A stretch of DNA of 64,000 bases from Ambrosia x helenae (GCA_030844895.1 CM061229.1:123021682-123085681); one strand, 5' to 3'. Positions 51,916-62,872 are shown, numbered from the stretch's first letter. Notes: generated by a model from the sequence alone, not told the origin. Numbers and translations: made by a program.

Positions 51916-52028
51916 TTTTTGAGTTTGATTATTATAAAGAACTTTGTTCTTAGAACCTATGGTTCGTTTTAGTGTCTTTGATTAATCAATTGTTCATGAG
52001 CCATTTGATCGCACGCGAAACTGCATCA
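51783..52028 (+). repeat. LTR3 of the composite element (246 bp)
   Basis: Same termini and layout as LTR1/2 but with many substitutions and small indels. TATATAAATAGG near 51877 is a TATA-like site. It is followed by the TAATG duplication. Confidence 0.85.
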
Positions 52029-52261
52029 TAATGAACTATAAATTTTGGGGTGATCAATTTTCCTTGGTTCTTTCGGTGCCTCTTTTTTGGCGACTAATAG
52101 GATTCCATTCTCCCAAAATTTGCTCCCAATTTTCCAACCAAAGTTCACATTTACTTGCATATTTTCAACCTTTTCAGTTTCTTTTGACCTTTTTTCCTAT
52201 TAACCTTTTTTGATTGATAGAAAATATATGTATTATTTAATTGATGATTATCAATATTTTG

Positions 52262-52387
52262 TATTTTTTTATTTTTTTTGAACGACAAATTTCTACTCTT
52301 TGTGAGATTTGAACTCATGGCCTCTCCATTAGATGTTCCTAGAAGATTTGCTTCTACCATTGGGCCACCAACCCCAATGGCATGGAT
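52262..52387 (-). mobile_element. tRNA-derived SINE
   Basis: The minus strand has a tRNA-like A-box (TGGCCCAATGGTAGAAG) and B-box (GAGTTCAAATCTC), ending in a short A-rich tail. It is the same family as 55231-55341, more diverged. No clear target duplication. Confidence 0.65.
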
Positions 52388-53020
52388 CAAATACACAGTG
52401 AAAGAAAAATAAGAAGTCGTAAGAAAGGTATGTAACGGACTCCGATTGAACTCATTCAAGCGGTATTGGAACAGTCTCATCGAACCCTACGATCTTCGTT
52501 TTTAGGTTTTCGCTTTTTTGGATTTTTAGCTTGTAGTTTACAATTTACGTTATATCATTATGTCTTTTTCTTATTTTCATTATTGTGTTATTTTTGCGAT
52601 TTATTGTGTCTTTTTTCTTCAGCATTATGTTATATTTTCGGTATTGTGTTAAATTTTGTGGCTCATTATATCATATTTCGTAATCTAGCTATTACGTTTT
52701 TTGTATCCTTCTTACAATTCTCAATCTTTGTTACACTTGGATGTGAGGGATTTTAAAAGTGAACATCTTTAGTTAAAGTATACGTATGAAAATGAGGATT
52801 TTGTTATGGATGTTGTTAGCTAAGTTTTTATTCACATGATTATCAAAGATATAGAGATACACAAAGCTTTAAAAAAAAACTAAAAAATAAAAACACAGTC
52901 AAAAGATTAAATCATGTCACCTTATAAGCCCTTTTCCAAAATATCAAATCGAACACCAAAAATATAACTTGTATATATAACAATTTACACGTCATGCATG
53001 AACCATTTTACCCATGCTTT
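52388..53020. other. Upstream region of the HVA22-like gene
   Basis: No other gene. T-rich from 52490 to 52740, with no coding signal. Near the end, at about 52986-53001, are ACACGTCA and the RY word CATGCATG. Confidence 0.4.
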
Positions 53021-53040
53021 CACATTATAAAAGTATAAAA
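53021..53040 (+). promoter_or_regulatory. TATA region of the HVA22-like gene
   Basis: ACATTATAAAAGTATAAAA at about 53022-53040, some 40-50 bp before the ATG. Two overlapping TATAAAA-type words give a plausible core promoter with a short 5' UTR. Confidence 0.6.
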
Positions 53041-53075
53041 CCCCATTGTCTGATATTTCTTGACACACATTAGAG

Positions 53076-54052
53076 ATGGGTTCTCAAAACTTTTTCTCTG
53101 TGGTGGCCAAGAACATTGATGTCCTTGCTGGGTAATTTATCAACCTTAACATTCTAATCGAACTCTTTTCGAGCATGTTTTGATCTGTTTATTATTTGTT
53201 TGATCCCACAGGCCTTTGATTGCTCTTGTCTATCCTCTGTAAGTAGTTAATTCCATAGTTTTTTTTTTTTTTTTTTTTTTTTTTAATCATAACTTCAGTT
53301 ATGACATGATAATGATATAATGACCAATCATATATAAAACGTTGTAACAAAACTAAAGACAAATGATATATCAAATAATAATATCTATAATCTATAATAG
53401 ATATTAAACTCGACTAACATTTGTATATATGAGACCAGATATGCTTCAATCAAGGCTATAGAGACCAGGTCTCAAGCAGATGACCAACAATGGCTCACTT
53501 ATTGGGTTCTCTACTCGTTGATCACGCTATTTGAGCTTACATTTTCAAAGCTTCTTGAATGGTAAACGATTAAACCTTTTTATTTACCTCATTTTCGCAT
53601 GCTTATAAGGTGTCAACTTTATTGAGTAAATTGTCCATGATTTAATTAGGTTTCCAATCTGGCCATATGCTAAGTTGTTTGCAACATGTTGGTTAGTACT
53701 ACCGTATTTCAATGGAGCGGCTTACGTTTATAAGCATTTCATCAGACCATTTTACAAAAATCCACAAGTTCAAATATGGTATTTACCACGAGGGAAGAGT
53801 CTTTTCCGTAAACAAGATGATATATTAACCGCCGCAGAAAAATATATAGCAGAAAATGGAACCGAAGAGTTTGAAAGGCTTATAAGTAGGGTGAGTTTAC
53901 CATTCAGCTAGCTATTAATATGTTTTAATGTTGAGTTTATGCATGGAGGGAGTATAACAATGGTTTGGTTTGTGTTGAATTTGTAGGCTGATAGAGAAGC
54001 AAGATCAAGAAGGGGAGGTTACACAACTTATGATGATAATTATGGTTACTAA
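53076..54052 (+). CDS. HVA22: HVA22-like (DP1/TB2/REEP family) protein, five exons
   Basis: Exons 53076-53131, 53212-53238, 53439-53561, 53650-53890 and 53987-54052, all with GT-AG introns, joining to 170 aa and ending DDNYGY then TAA. The family comprises ER membrane-shaping proteins (yeast Yop1, animal REEP5); plant HVA22 members are often induced by abscisic acid and stress. Visible features: hydrophobic hairpin segments around VLAGPLIALVYPLYAS (17-32), WLTYWVLYSLITLFELTF (about 45-62) and YAKLFATCWLVLPYFNGAAY (about 74-93); the typical ASIKAIE and KNPQ...WYLPRGK regions; and a charged C-terminal tail. Length is normal for HVA22. All exon phases agree, no stop is present, and the AATAAA at 54138 supports a complete gene. 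Intron 2 has a long T run. Confidence 0.93.
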
Positions 54053-54137
54053 TATTTAAATTTCCATCTTGTAAGGAATCATCTTATTAATTAGGAGGTT
54101 ATTTGCTATGAGAGTTGGGTGTTGTAAGGTTATTGCA

Positions 54138-54143
54138 AATAAA
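54138..54143 (+). terminator. Polyadenylation signal of the HVA22-like gene
   Basis: AATAAA, 86 bp after the stop codon, in T/A-rich 3' sequence. Confidence 0.5.
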
Positions 54144-54317
54144 GACTGTTTCCGTTTGTTGTTAGTTCGCACTTGAAGGTGAAAGTAAAACTAGATCGTT
54201 GAAGTTAAAGATAACTAGATTGACAATGTATTAATTAAGAGTTTATCGTCTTAGATAGTGGCTACGTCAATTTACAAAAAGACATTTCAAAATGGTTAAT
54301 GGCAATTTCTTCTATTA

Positions 54318-54673
54318 GGGTGTTTGGGATTGCTTATTTCACTCAAAAATTGCTTTTGTCAAAAGTGCTTATTAACTTATGACTTTTTGAGAAAGAACTT
54401 TTGAAAAATGTGTTTGGATTAGTTTTTGTGGAGAGAAAAGCCAATAAGTCAATAAGTTGTTTTTTAAAAAGTGTTTGGTTTAGCTTATTAGTTTAAAATG
54501 ATCAAAAGCCAAAAGTCAAGATTTCTGACTTCTTGAAAACAACTTTTCCACTCTTATTGAAAAGCCAAAACCAAAAGTGTTTTTGGTTTACACAAACAGC
54601 TTATTGACTTATTGGCTTTTTGGATAAATTAATAAGTCAATAAGGAGTTTTTGAAACACAATCCCAAACACCC
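54318..54673. mobile_element. MITE with 15-bp terminal inverted repeats
   Basis: Ends GGGTGTTTGGGATTG (54318-54332) and CAATCCCAAACACCC (54659-54673) are perfect inverted repeats. The interior repeats AAGTCAATAAGT-like words and is largely self-complementary. No certain target duplication. It lies 265 bp after the HVA22-like stop. Confidence 0.8.
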
Positions 54674-54689
54674 ACTATATCACTATATG

Positions 54690-54962
54690 TACTTGTGGTC
54701 GCAAGTTCAAATCCGAGCTAACACGAGTTTTATCCTCCAATGTTACCTCAGAGAACATAGTTCTTTGTGGGGGTACAACGACTGTCATCCCGCTAGTATG
54801 GTAGAACAAATGTAGTAAGGTTCTCGTGAAACGTCAAGCCCCACACCGATGCCACTGTGGACCCGGTTAAGACAACATAGTGTGGCCGGATGTGTGGTAG
54901 CGAGCGTGCCAAGAGGTGGGTGTTACCTATTTATCCCCATAAAAAGATGAAAGAAAGTCAAC

Positions 54963-55007
<45 letters not shown>
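54690..55007 (+). mobile_element. Possible retroposed tRNA-like sequence with long poly(A)
   Basis: AAGTTCAAATCC near 54701 resembles a B-box. The body to 54964 has no ORF and ends in an uninterrupted A run of about 40 (54966-55007). Element edges are uncertain. Confidence 0.35.
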
Positions 55008-55009
<2 letters not shown>

Positions 55010-55230
55010 ACATACATGATAGCAAATGACCAAGTTCAAAGTGCAATGTATAATAGAAAGTTAATGCACATCCAAAGTAGACTACTTGATACGATACTCT
55101 TAAGAGCAATTATCAATATTAACTACGTAAAGTCAAAGGATAACACTACCAGATGCACTTACTAAATGTTCACACAAGCTAGTTAACAAGTCACTAAGAG
55201 AAAAGAAAAGAGAGTTCTTGAATGAATAAG

Positions 55231-55341
55231 TTTTTTTTTGAACGGCAAATTTCTTCTCCTTGTGAGAATTGAACCCATAACCTCTCTTTTAAGTGTTTCT
55301 AGAAGCTTTGCTTCTACCATTAGGCCACCAACCCCAATGAC
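55231..55341 (-). mobile_element. Young tRNA-derived SINE with 14-bp TSD
   Basis: The minus strand has A-box TGGCCTAATGGTAGAAG and B-box GGGTTCAATTCTC and ends in an A-rich tail. It is flanked by a perfect duplication, CTTGAATGAATAAG (55217-55230 and 55342-55355), the hallmark of LINE-machinery retroposition. Confidence 0.82.
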
Positions 55342-55408
55342 CTTGAATGAATAAGTTAATAAACAAAGGTGTGCCATTGTGTGGGGTGTTAATAAACTTC
55401 CTAGTTCA

Positions 55409-56423
55409 TGTGACATCCGTCACCCTCGACTTTTATCTAATTTACAATTTTAGTCCTTCAAATATTTCCTGTAATTGTGGTCGTTTTCAAATTTAATAAA
55501 CGTGCGAACTCAAGTTATATTAATTTCATGTTCTTCTTGGAGCTCAATCTCGATTTAAGTTTAACGCGTATGTTGCAACATTATTCGGAAAATATACGTA
55601 TATCATAAAAATTCCTAGTTATACAAGTTTTGAGTTAATTACTTAACTAGGTTAGTGGTTATAAAGAAATTTTAACAAGGAAACCTTGGAAATTAACTAA
55701 AGAAAATAAGAGGGACCAAATGTGACAATTCTGAAAGTTTAAAAAAAAAAAAATACAACATCTGCTGCTTCACGCGTTTCCGGCCAAGGCAGGAATTCCG
55801 GCCGCCGGATTTTAATTCCGGCGAGCCCTTAAATCTTCATATACGCGTCCGTTTCAACGGGTTAGCATTCCAAACGTTTTCTTCGTCATTATTCGACTCA
55901 ATTGGGATAATTATTATACGTTTAAACGCGGTTTTAAGAGCTCTTAATAAGCACCGATCGGAAGTTTAATGGCAAGAAAAAAAAAAACGCTCGTGTTCGC
56001 CTATAAATACGAACTGATCACACCACTTTACCTCTGCACCACTACACAACAAAACCCACAACAAAATCTATACAAAAACACGTCCAAAGCTGCTCGATTT
56101 GGTATTTTTTTTCCGGTTTTCGTTTTTCCTCTCCCGGCCTCGAGGATCAATTGTAAGTCCAGTTTTTTTGTGCCGTTTTGATTGTTTATCCATCATCTTT
56201 AAAAGCCCTAAGGTTTTGTGGCTTAACTATATCAGAATCGGAGTATTAGATTTTGTGATAGGGTTAGGGTTTATGGCTAGATAAGTTGGGGAAGATGACC
56301 TTTTGATTAATAATATAAATATAAATAACATTCAAATATGTTAACAAATGGGTTAGATGGTCTAGTGGTTAAGGTTGTTGTGTTGTTCCATGAAGATCCG
56401 GGTTCGACCCCCATGGACCCCCA

Positions 56424-56455
<32 letters not shown>

Positions 56456-57960
56456 TCTTTTGGTTTATATTTCTTTTCATTAAATATACATATATATTAC
56501 ATATAAACTTAGAATATTTGTAATAAATCCATTATTTATCCAAAAATCATGAAAATTTAGGCATGACATCTTGACATCTAAAACGAGATTTCCACACTTT
56601 TATTTTCCGGAAAATGTCTAAACTTTATATTTTTATTGAATTTAATCGTTTTAATCATAATTAATTAGTTAAAAATTCATTTTAAGAGATTTTAACCTCA
56701 AATTTTCTGGAGCTTTATTTCTATGAATAATAAACTGTAATAAAATATAATTTCTTATAAAATGATTATTTTTGTTATTTTTACTAATTTTAATCATTAA
56801 AACATCATTTAAATTCATTAAAAATGTTTTAAATGCAAATAAATTAAAAGAAATTATGGAAATATTATTTTTAGTATTCTACATCATAAAATAATTATTT
56901 CTCATAATTATATCGTTTTGGGATCATACCTTGTATTATTCATACTATTTAGATTAGATTTAATAATAAACTGTTTAATTAAATATAAATCATTAACTCT
57001 ATTTCAAGGCTATTTTTCTATAAAATGGAATATATATCTATATGTGAAACACATAAGAGTTTTAGTCGTTTATTAAAGTCATCATAAATATATTTATTTC
57101 GAAAACTGTCGTTCAAATTACTACTAATAATGTCATCTTCCCTAATACGAGGCTAGCAAGCTCTAACGCCTTAGATGATTCGTCGTTTTAGAATTTTTTT
57201 TTAGTTATTTTCTTCTTATAGTATTTTTATATATAGGTTGAATTCTTCGGAATTCTTAAGCCTTACGACGAACTTTCGCGGAATTTATAATTAGCGAAAC
57301 TGTGAGTATATCTTTCCCTTTTCTTTACTGTTTTACTATTTCGGGATGATTCATGTACCTATTAAACAAGTTTTATTTCTTATACTTAATGCAATTCTCA
57401 TGTGTGTTTGCCTTATGTGATTTGGTGTGTATTATGCTTAATCATTAACCGCTGGGCGGCCTAGCATTTCAGTGAATAGTACTATGGTATACCCCCTTGA
57501 GACTCTCTTGAGAGGATCTTGGTCATTGTCATGTTAATTCATTATTCAGTTTGTTAGTCATGTGTTAGTCATTCTTCTCAGGTTTGGTTTTGACTGATAC
57601 TACTTAGTTACATATTTGCAAACAGTATACAACACATGAATTGCAAAACATTTTATTTCCATACTATATATATCAAACGGGTGTACTCACCAATACATTA
57701 TATGTGTTGACAAAATTGTTTTGTACATGTTTCAGGTGACGTTTGATCTTACATGCTTTCACGCTTAGGCTGGACCTAGTGCTTAAATAAAAGTTGAACA
57801 TTTATTATCTATGTTTGAAAATTTCTATTAAGACTCTTTGTATTTCGTTTTGAACAATGGAAGTTATTTACTATTAATATTTACAATTTAGTCCATGTGC
57901 TATTGAACAATCGTCACTACGTGACACCTCGATGTTTCCGCCATCGGTTGGGGTGTTACA
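55409..57960 (+). mobile_element. Solo LTR related to the one at 22768-25523
   Basis: Starts TGTGACATCCGTCAC and ends CATCGGTTGGGGTGTTACA. It is flanked by GTTCA and GATCA, an imperfect 5-bp duplication. It shares with the nested LTR a GTGAGTAT block (57302), a GATTCATG block, and a GTTGACAAAATT...CATGTTTCAGG block (57706-57736). Much of 56480-57180 is AT-rich with no feature. It contains a tRNA-like module at 56345-56420. Confidence 0.78.
56345..56420 (+). other. tRNA-like Pol III module in the solo LTR
   Basis: GATGGTCTAGTGGTTAAGG (A-box-like) and CCGGGTTCGACCCCC (B-box), followed by a T run that would terminate Pol III. The ends do not form an acceptor stem. Confidence 0.45.
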
Positions 57961-58086
57961 GATCATTTCTATAAGAATCAATGACAATGATACGAGGTCC
58001 ACATATGGGAAGTGCAATGAATTATACCTACAATATTATCCTATATATTGATAATTGGATATTGATGACATAATAATAAAAATGTT

Positions 58087-58156
58087 TCTAGACCAGTTGG
58101 TTAAGACGTTGTTCTTATATAAAAGCTGCTCATGTTCGAGACTTGGCAGTCTGCTT
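58087..58156 (+). other. tRNA-like module after the solo LTR
   Basis: AGACCAGTTGGTTAAGACG and ATGTTCGAGAC at tRNA-like spacing. It is more degraded than the other modules. Confidence 0.35.
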
Positions 58157-58464
58157 TTTTATTTGTTTTACACTGGTTTTGACACATCTCTACCATGCGT
58201 GTCCAGGTGATTTGGCTTTTGACACATCACTGCCACGCGTTTTCACCAGAAGACTTCTCATCCTCATTCCACACCTACTCCTCTTTCCATCCCACTGACC
58301 TCTCACCTCTTTTCTTTCTTCCTTCTTATCTCCCACTCCTTATTTTCCTTCTCATCCTCTTTATTTGTTTTACACCGGTTGAACCAGCTTCTTGGCCGCC
58401 ATCTCCACCTGCGACCGCCACCTTAGATGTCGTCACCGTCAACAGGTTTGGCAACCACCCTGTC

Positions 58465-58468
<4 letters not shown>

Positions 58469-58559
<91 letters not shown>
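58469..58559 (+). repeat. (CT)n microsatellite
   Basis: About 45 uninterrupted CT dinucleotides. The ORFs across it (Ser-Leu repeats) are artefacts. Confidence 0.95.
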
Positions 58560-58561
<2 letters not shown>

Positions 58562-60951
58562 GAAGTACTTATTTGATAGTGTAAAGCCTCCTAATAATCA
58601 ATGGTCTCCGTTTCCCACAAGTCGATCGGCTCAGGTATGGCTGACCGGTTTTCATGTTTGGGGGCTGGGGTGCTGGGTTTAGGGCTTTAAACTGTGTTTG
58701 GTGAAGGAAGACGGTAGTGGTATGTGGTGGAGGTATATTGTAATTGTATGAACTATGAAGGTTAACTGGGTTATTTTTTTCGTGTTTCATTTTCTAAAAA
58801 AAAATGTGCTTTTGATTTAATTGCTACTGTTGATCCAATATAGGCTACAAAGATGTCGAAATCCGAGAATGAGTTGCTGCTAAAAGGTTATTTATTACTT
58901 TTAAAGTTTGAGATATTTGGTTTGTTTTTTGTTATGAAAATGAAATCGATAGTCGGTCGTGTTCATATATTGCTGAGTATTAAATAGTTTATGCCAATTT
59001 CACTTTTCCTTATTTTTGTTTATTTGAAAATTTAGCATTGTTACAGTTTGCTTCACTTGAAATTTGTGTTAATATGATGCAATTGGTGAACCTCAACATT
59101 TTGATATGTGAAGTGAAGTTATGGTAATCCCTATATACTAATGATTAATGAATATTCTAAACAAAGTGTAGGATTAATGAAAATACAAAAGACAAACAGA
59201 TACAACAATAGCATAAAATTAAAGTGGCTATAAATAAAGGAGAAAAACCATGAATTTATTCAAATACAAAAGTTATAAAATGCAATGTTGAAACATAAAT
59301 AAAAAAAAGATTTTTTCGGTTATTGAAGATCTAAAAAATCTCGACTAGCCTACATTTGGACTCTTTAAACATATTTCTAAGAAACTCTTGATTGGTTGAT
59401 TAAACGGGTAAAGAAAAAGCTTCGATGTTCACCCTTAATGAATTCTCATACTATCTTTTTCTTAATTCATGTTGAATTTGCAGGTCCACTTCATGTTGTT
59501 TTGATTGGATGAGTTTTCATTTTATGATTCTATGAACACGAAAGATCAAAATAACTGTGTTCTTAATTTAGTTGGTTAGCAAATACAAGATTAAGTTTTC
59601 ATTTTTCTGATGAAGTTGCATTTGTGTTCGTAGGCACCTAACGGGCTTCTAATCTCAGTGTCGTCACTTTGTATCATTGAGAAATCCTTCCCATCTCTCA
59701 AGTTGAAGTCTGCACCATCATGCTTCAGGATTATTGCATGGTATATGTTCTACCCTCTGTATTGATTTGTCAATGAGTTTTTGTCATAGCTATTCTTGAA
59801 ATGGTTATTCATATAGGCTGAAATAAATAAGTGAGGTTATAACTCAAAATTGATGATTTTTAGTAGATATAAGACTTTAAACCCAATTTTACTAAAAATG
59901 TCAAAGTTGTGAAGTGGCGAGTCCGAATGACTAATGATGATCTTAAAATGTCATTTGCACATGTCATAATAGCCTTATCTTAATTAAAGGTGTAAATGAA
60001 GATAATCGAGTGTAAATATGCAACTTCTAAACCAATGGGTGAAAAGGGTTAATACAATGGGCTAGAGAATTTAAACTGCGTATTTAAGATATTGTTGATA
60101 GTCGAATGAAATCTGAGAATATGTTTGCATTTTTAAAGGTATATGAGAACCCAACAAATTAATTAAGTTTACATCCACAGATTGGCTGACTTTATTTGTC
60201 ATAAAGCTGGGAATGATCTTGCCCAGGATTCAAGTAAGAAGTCTTTTCTTTTACTCACATGGCTAAACGGACATCTCTATACGTGTTGTGCATTGCGCAT
60301 CACGCATGGACTTTTTATCAAACCGCGTCGGATCGCCACACTTTTTAAAATTAAGCATGCAAAAAAAAAAAAAAAAAAAAAAGAGAAGATAACAACATAT
60401 TCAGGTTTAGAATAAACACCTGCGAAAAAGGGTAAACATCGTGAAGAATATATACGAACCAACTATGTTTTGGAAATAAGGCAACAATTATGCTTAGCAT
60501 AAACATTACACAGTCATGTTTTGATCACAAGACTGTCTGTAATAATTGTCATTATATGACTGAATTTTGTATTAGGTGCAAGCCAAATTTTCCATTTTGT
60601 GTATTCGTCGTTATTTTAGTGCTATCTTTGAATTTTTGAACAGGTTTCGCTGTGTGACTACGTTATTTGATAACTTTTGCAAGGTTTTTGCAAGCTTTGA
60701 AGGCACTTTTGCAAGCTTTGAAGGCGACACTCTTAATAAGAATAACTTTTGCTAGGTTTTTGCAAGTTTTGAAGGTGACACTCTTAATAAGAAGTGTGAT
60801 GATGTTTTGTTAAATGCTACACCAACCTTTTATTCAATTGTAGTAAACAACTTTATGTTTGTTATATACGGATTCAATCAGTTGAATAGGTTTGCGTTTT
60901 AGGTGAGGCAAAATTACAAGGCGCGCAACGCACGCCCTTCAACCCCACTAG
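58560..60951 (+). mobile_element. Helitron-like tail with exon-like fragments (weak)
   Basis: The 3' edge, GGCGCGCAACGCACGCCC then CCCCACTAG|T at 60921-60951, resembles a Helitron terminus. Inside are short stretches bounded by AG and GT that look like captured exons: 58845-58889 (codons MSKSENELLLK), 59634-59741 (one open frame), and 60181-60233 (ADFICHKAGNDLAQDS). They do not join in one frame, so this is at most a decayed gene copy. I do not recognise the parent gene. The 5' end was not located. A GCAAGCTTTGAAGG-type short tandem repeat lies near 60680-60775. Confidence 0.35.
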
Positions 60952-61212
60952 TTAAATATATTTGTGTTTTCTTTAATAAGAGCTTCAAATTGATGTAAGA
61001 CGTAACTAAATTAGGGCTATGGTGAATAGAATATCGATCATCAAAGTGTGATGTTTCAAATCCCAATCAATACTCAAATAGAAAAGTAGATGAAAAGAAT
61101 TTAAACTGAATAACTCTGAACCGACTACTCTTCTATTTACCTTAATCACAACTTTAAGCAAATTATATAGGAGATGACTTGGTTACAAATAGAGTATGAC
61201 TCAACTTCCAAA

Positions 61213-61874
61213 TCTATCTATCTATACATATAATAAACCAAAGCCATTTTAATGACATGACATTCAAATAGGGTATTCTCTTTATTGAGTGTGACATGTG
61301 TCATCCCATGTGGCAAGGGCTTTATTTTAGGAAAATAATAATTTTAAATTTAAAAACAAAATTAGATTTTTATCTCTAGTGTTTTCTCCCATAACTTTTA
61401 AACGTTAATATCTTTTATATACGAGATTTTTTAAAGAAAAAAATTACACCAAATTAACGAGCGTTTTATTATCTTTCCAACGGGTACCATAGTGCTATAT
61501 AAAAACGGAGAAAAAAACGACTATTTTTTTTGTGTGGTTTTGTTCATACAGGAAAAAAACACAAAATGTTCAGGTTATTCATTAATCATGTATAGGCAAG
61601 TCATTAGTTATGTTCAAACCGGTAAATATGATTTTTATTTACAACATGTGTTAGCATTGGAGTTGTACATTGTTTTAGGTTAGGTTTTAATATTAGAGTT
61701 ATACAATGTTTAGGGTTATGCACTAACATTGAAGATACATTGTTAATTGTTTTAGGTTAAGTGCTACCCGAAGCTTTCATGCATGTAACTGTAAAACGCA
61801 TCAGTCTATTTCAGATGTAAAATTGATATTTCAAATTAGATTTCTCAACCCGGGACACTCCCGGGATATATTAG
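61213..61874 (+). mobile_element. Non-autonomous Helitron-like element
   Basis: 5' TCTATCTATCTATACATATAATAAACC; 3' hairpin CCCGGGACACTCCCGGG then ATATATTAG|T. It is homologous to 47645-48362 throughout. No ORF of note. Confidence 0.7.
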
Positions 61875-61979
61875 TTTAAAAACAAATTATGGGTTTGGGT
61901 CGGGCCTGGGATTAGGTGATACCCGACCCAATTACCCTTTTTTTATATTAGAATATGATAACTTATGGCAGAGATTTGT

Positions 61980-61983
61980 TTAA

Positions 61984-62015
<32 letters not shown>

Positions 62016-62053
62016 GAATAATAATAATAAGAAGAAGAAGAAGAAGAAGAAGA
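61980..62053 (+). repeat. (AAT)n/(AAG)n microsatellite
   Basis: ATA/AAT triplets followed by AAG triplets directly before the foldback element. A second AAT run follows it (62450-62470). Confidence 0.9.
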
Positions 62054-62449
62054 AATAATGGAAATAAATAATCCCAACTATTGACTATTGGACAATAACA
62101 GTCCCAACTACGAAAATTACTAATAGTGGTCCCAACTTTCGACATATTGGAATATAATGGACCCAAACTAACGGAGGTCTAACTCCGTTAGTGTGATGCT
62201 GATGTGGCATCCTAGGTGGCAAAATGATCATACGTGGCATTTGACGTGGCATCCTAGGTGGCAAACTGGTCCTACGTGGCATCCTACGTGGCATGCCACG
62301 TCAGCACCACACTAATGAAGTTAGACCTCCGTTAGTTTGGGTCCATTATATTCCAATATGTCGAAAGTTGGGACCACTATTGGTAATTTTCATAGTTGGG
62401 ACTGTTATTGGCCAATAGTCAATAGTTGGGATTATTTATTTCCATTATT
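62054..62449. mobile_element. Foldback element with about 170-bp inverted repeats
   Basis: The two arms (62054 to about 62220 and about 62280 to 62449) are near-perfect reverse complements from AATAATGGAAATAAATAATC inward. The short centre repeats CCTAGGTGGCAAA and CTACGTGGCA. No coding capacity. The long arms suggest a MULE-type or foldback transposon; no target duplication could be called because it sits in triplet repeats. Confidence 0.8.
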
Positions 62450-62825
62450 CATAATAATAATAATAATAATCATTAATCATATATTGGCAAGTCATTAATT
62501 ATGTTATCATATTAGATATTTTATTATGTCATATTAGATATTTCAACCCGGAACGCTCTCCAACAGGTAATTGCTATGTTTTCTTTTTCTACCATATTCT
62601 GAAATAGCTCAAATGTTATTGTATGCAGTTAAAGACCTTTGACTGAATGTATTGGTGCTAAACAATCTTTGTCCCCTTGAAGTGCTTGGGATCTTAATAT
62701 TCAGTTTTAGGTGTTGATGTTGTAAGGTGAAATGGATCTTTTGGTATATTTTTTTTAAAAAGTATCTAATGTAAGTTGATACATAGATGCCATTTTTATA
62801 GTTTAGATACTTCTAATTTTATTCA

Positions 62826-62872
62826 CTTTACTTAGATTTCTCAACCCGGGACGCTCCCGGGATATAAGCTAG
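62826..62872 (+). mobile_element. Helitron-type 3' end
   Basis: TTTCTCAACCCGGGACGCTC, then CCGGGATATAAGCTAG|T, almost the same as the ends at 48362 and 61874. A degraded third version is at 62540-62565. The matching 5' end is not clear; it may be an element of which 61213-61874 is the first part. Confidence 0.6.

Larger units (their letters stand above)
48462..52028 (+). mobile_element. Composite LTR-INT-LTR-INT-LTR element with gag-derived ORFs
   Basis: Three LTRs (48462-48703, 49973-50214, 51783-52028), all TGATGCAG...CTGCATCA, separate two internal regions. Each internal region starts with a tRNA-Met primer site and ends with a purine-rich tract. The whole is flanked by a perfect TSD TAATG (48457-48461, 52029-52033). 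LTR1 and LTR2 look identical, while LTR3 is clearly diverged. Neither internal region has protease, polymerase or integrase, but each carries a long ORF. The element is non-autonomous and TR-GAG/TRIM-like in size. Confidence 0.88.

Noticed and set aside
54927..55109. Phe-run ORF
   Set aside because: Antisense of the long poly(A) run.
58195..58682. Ser-Leu repeat proteins
   Set aside because: Frame reading through the (CT)n tract.
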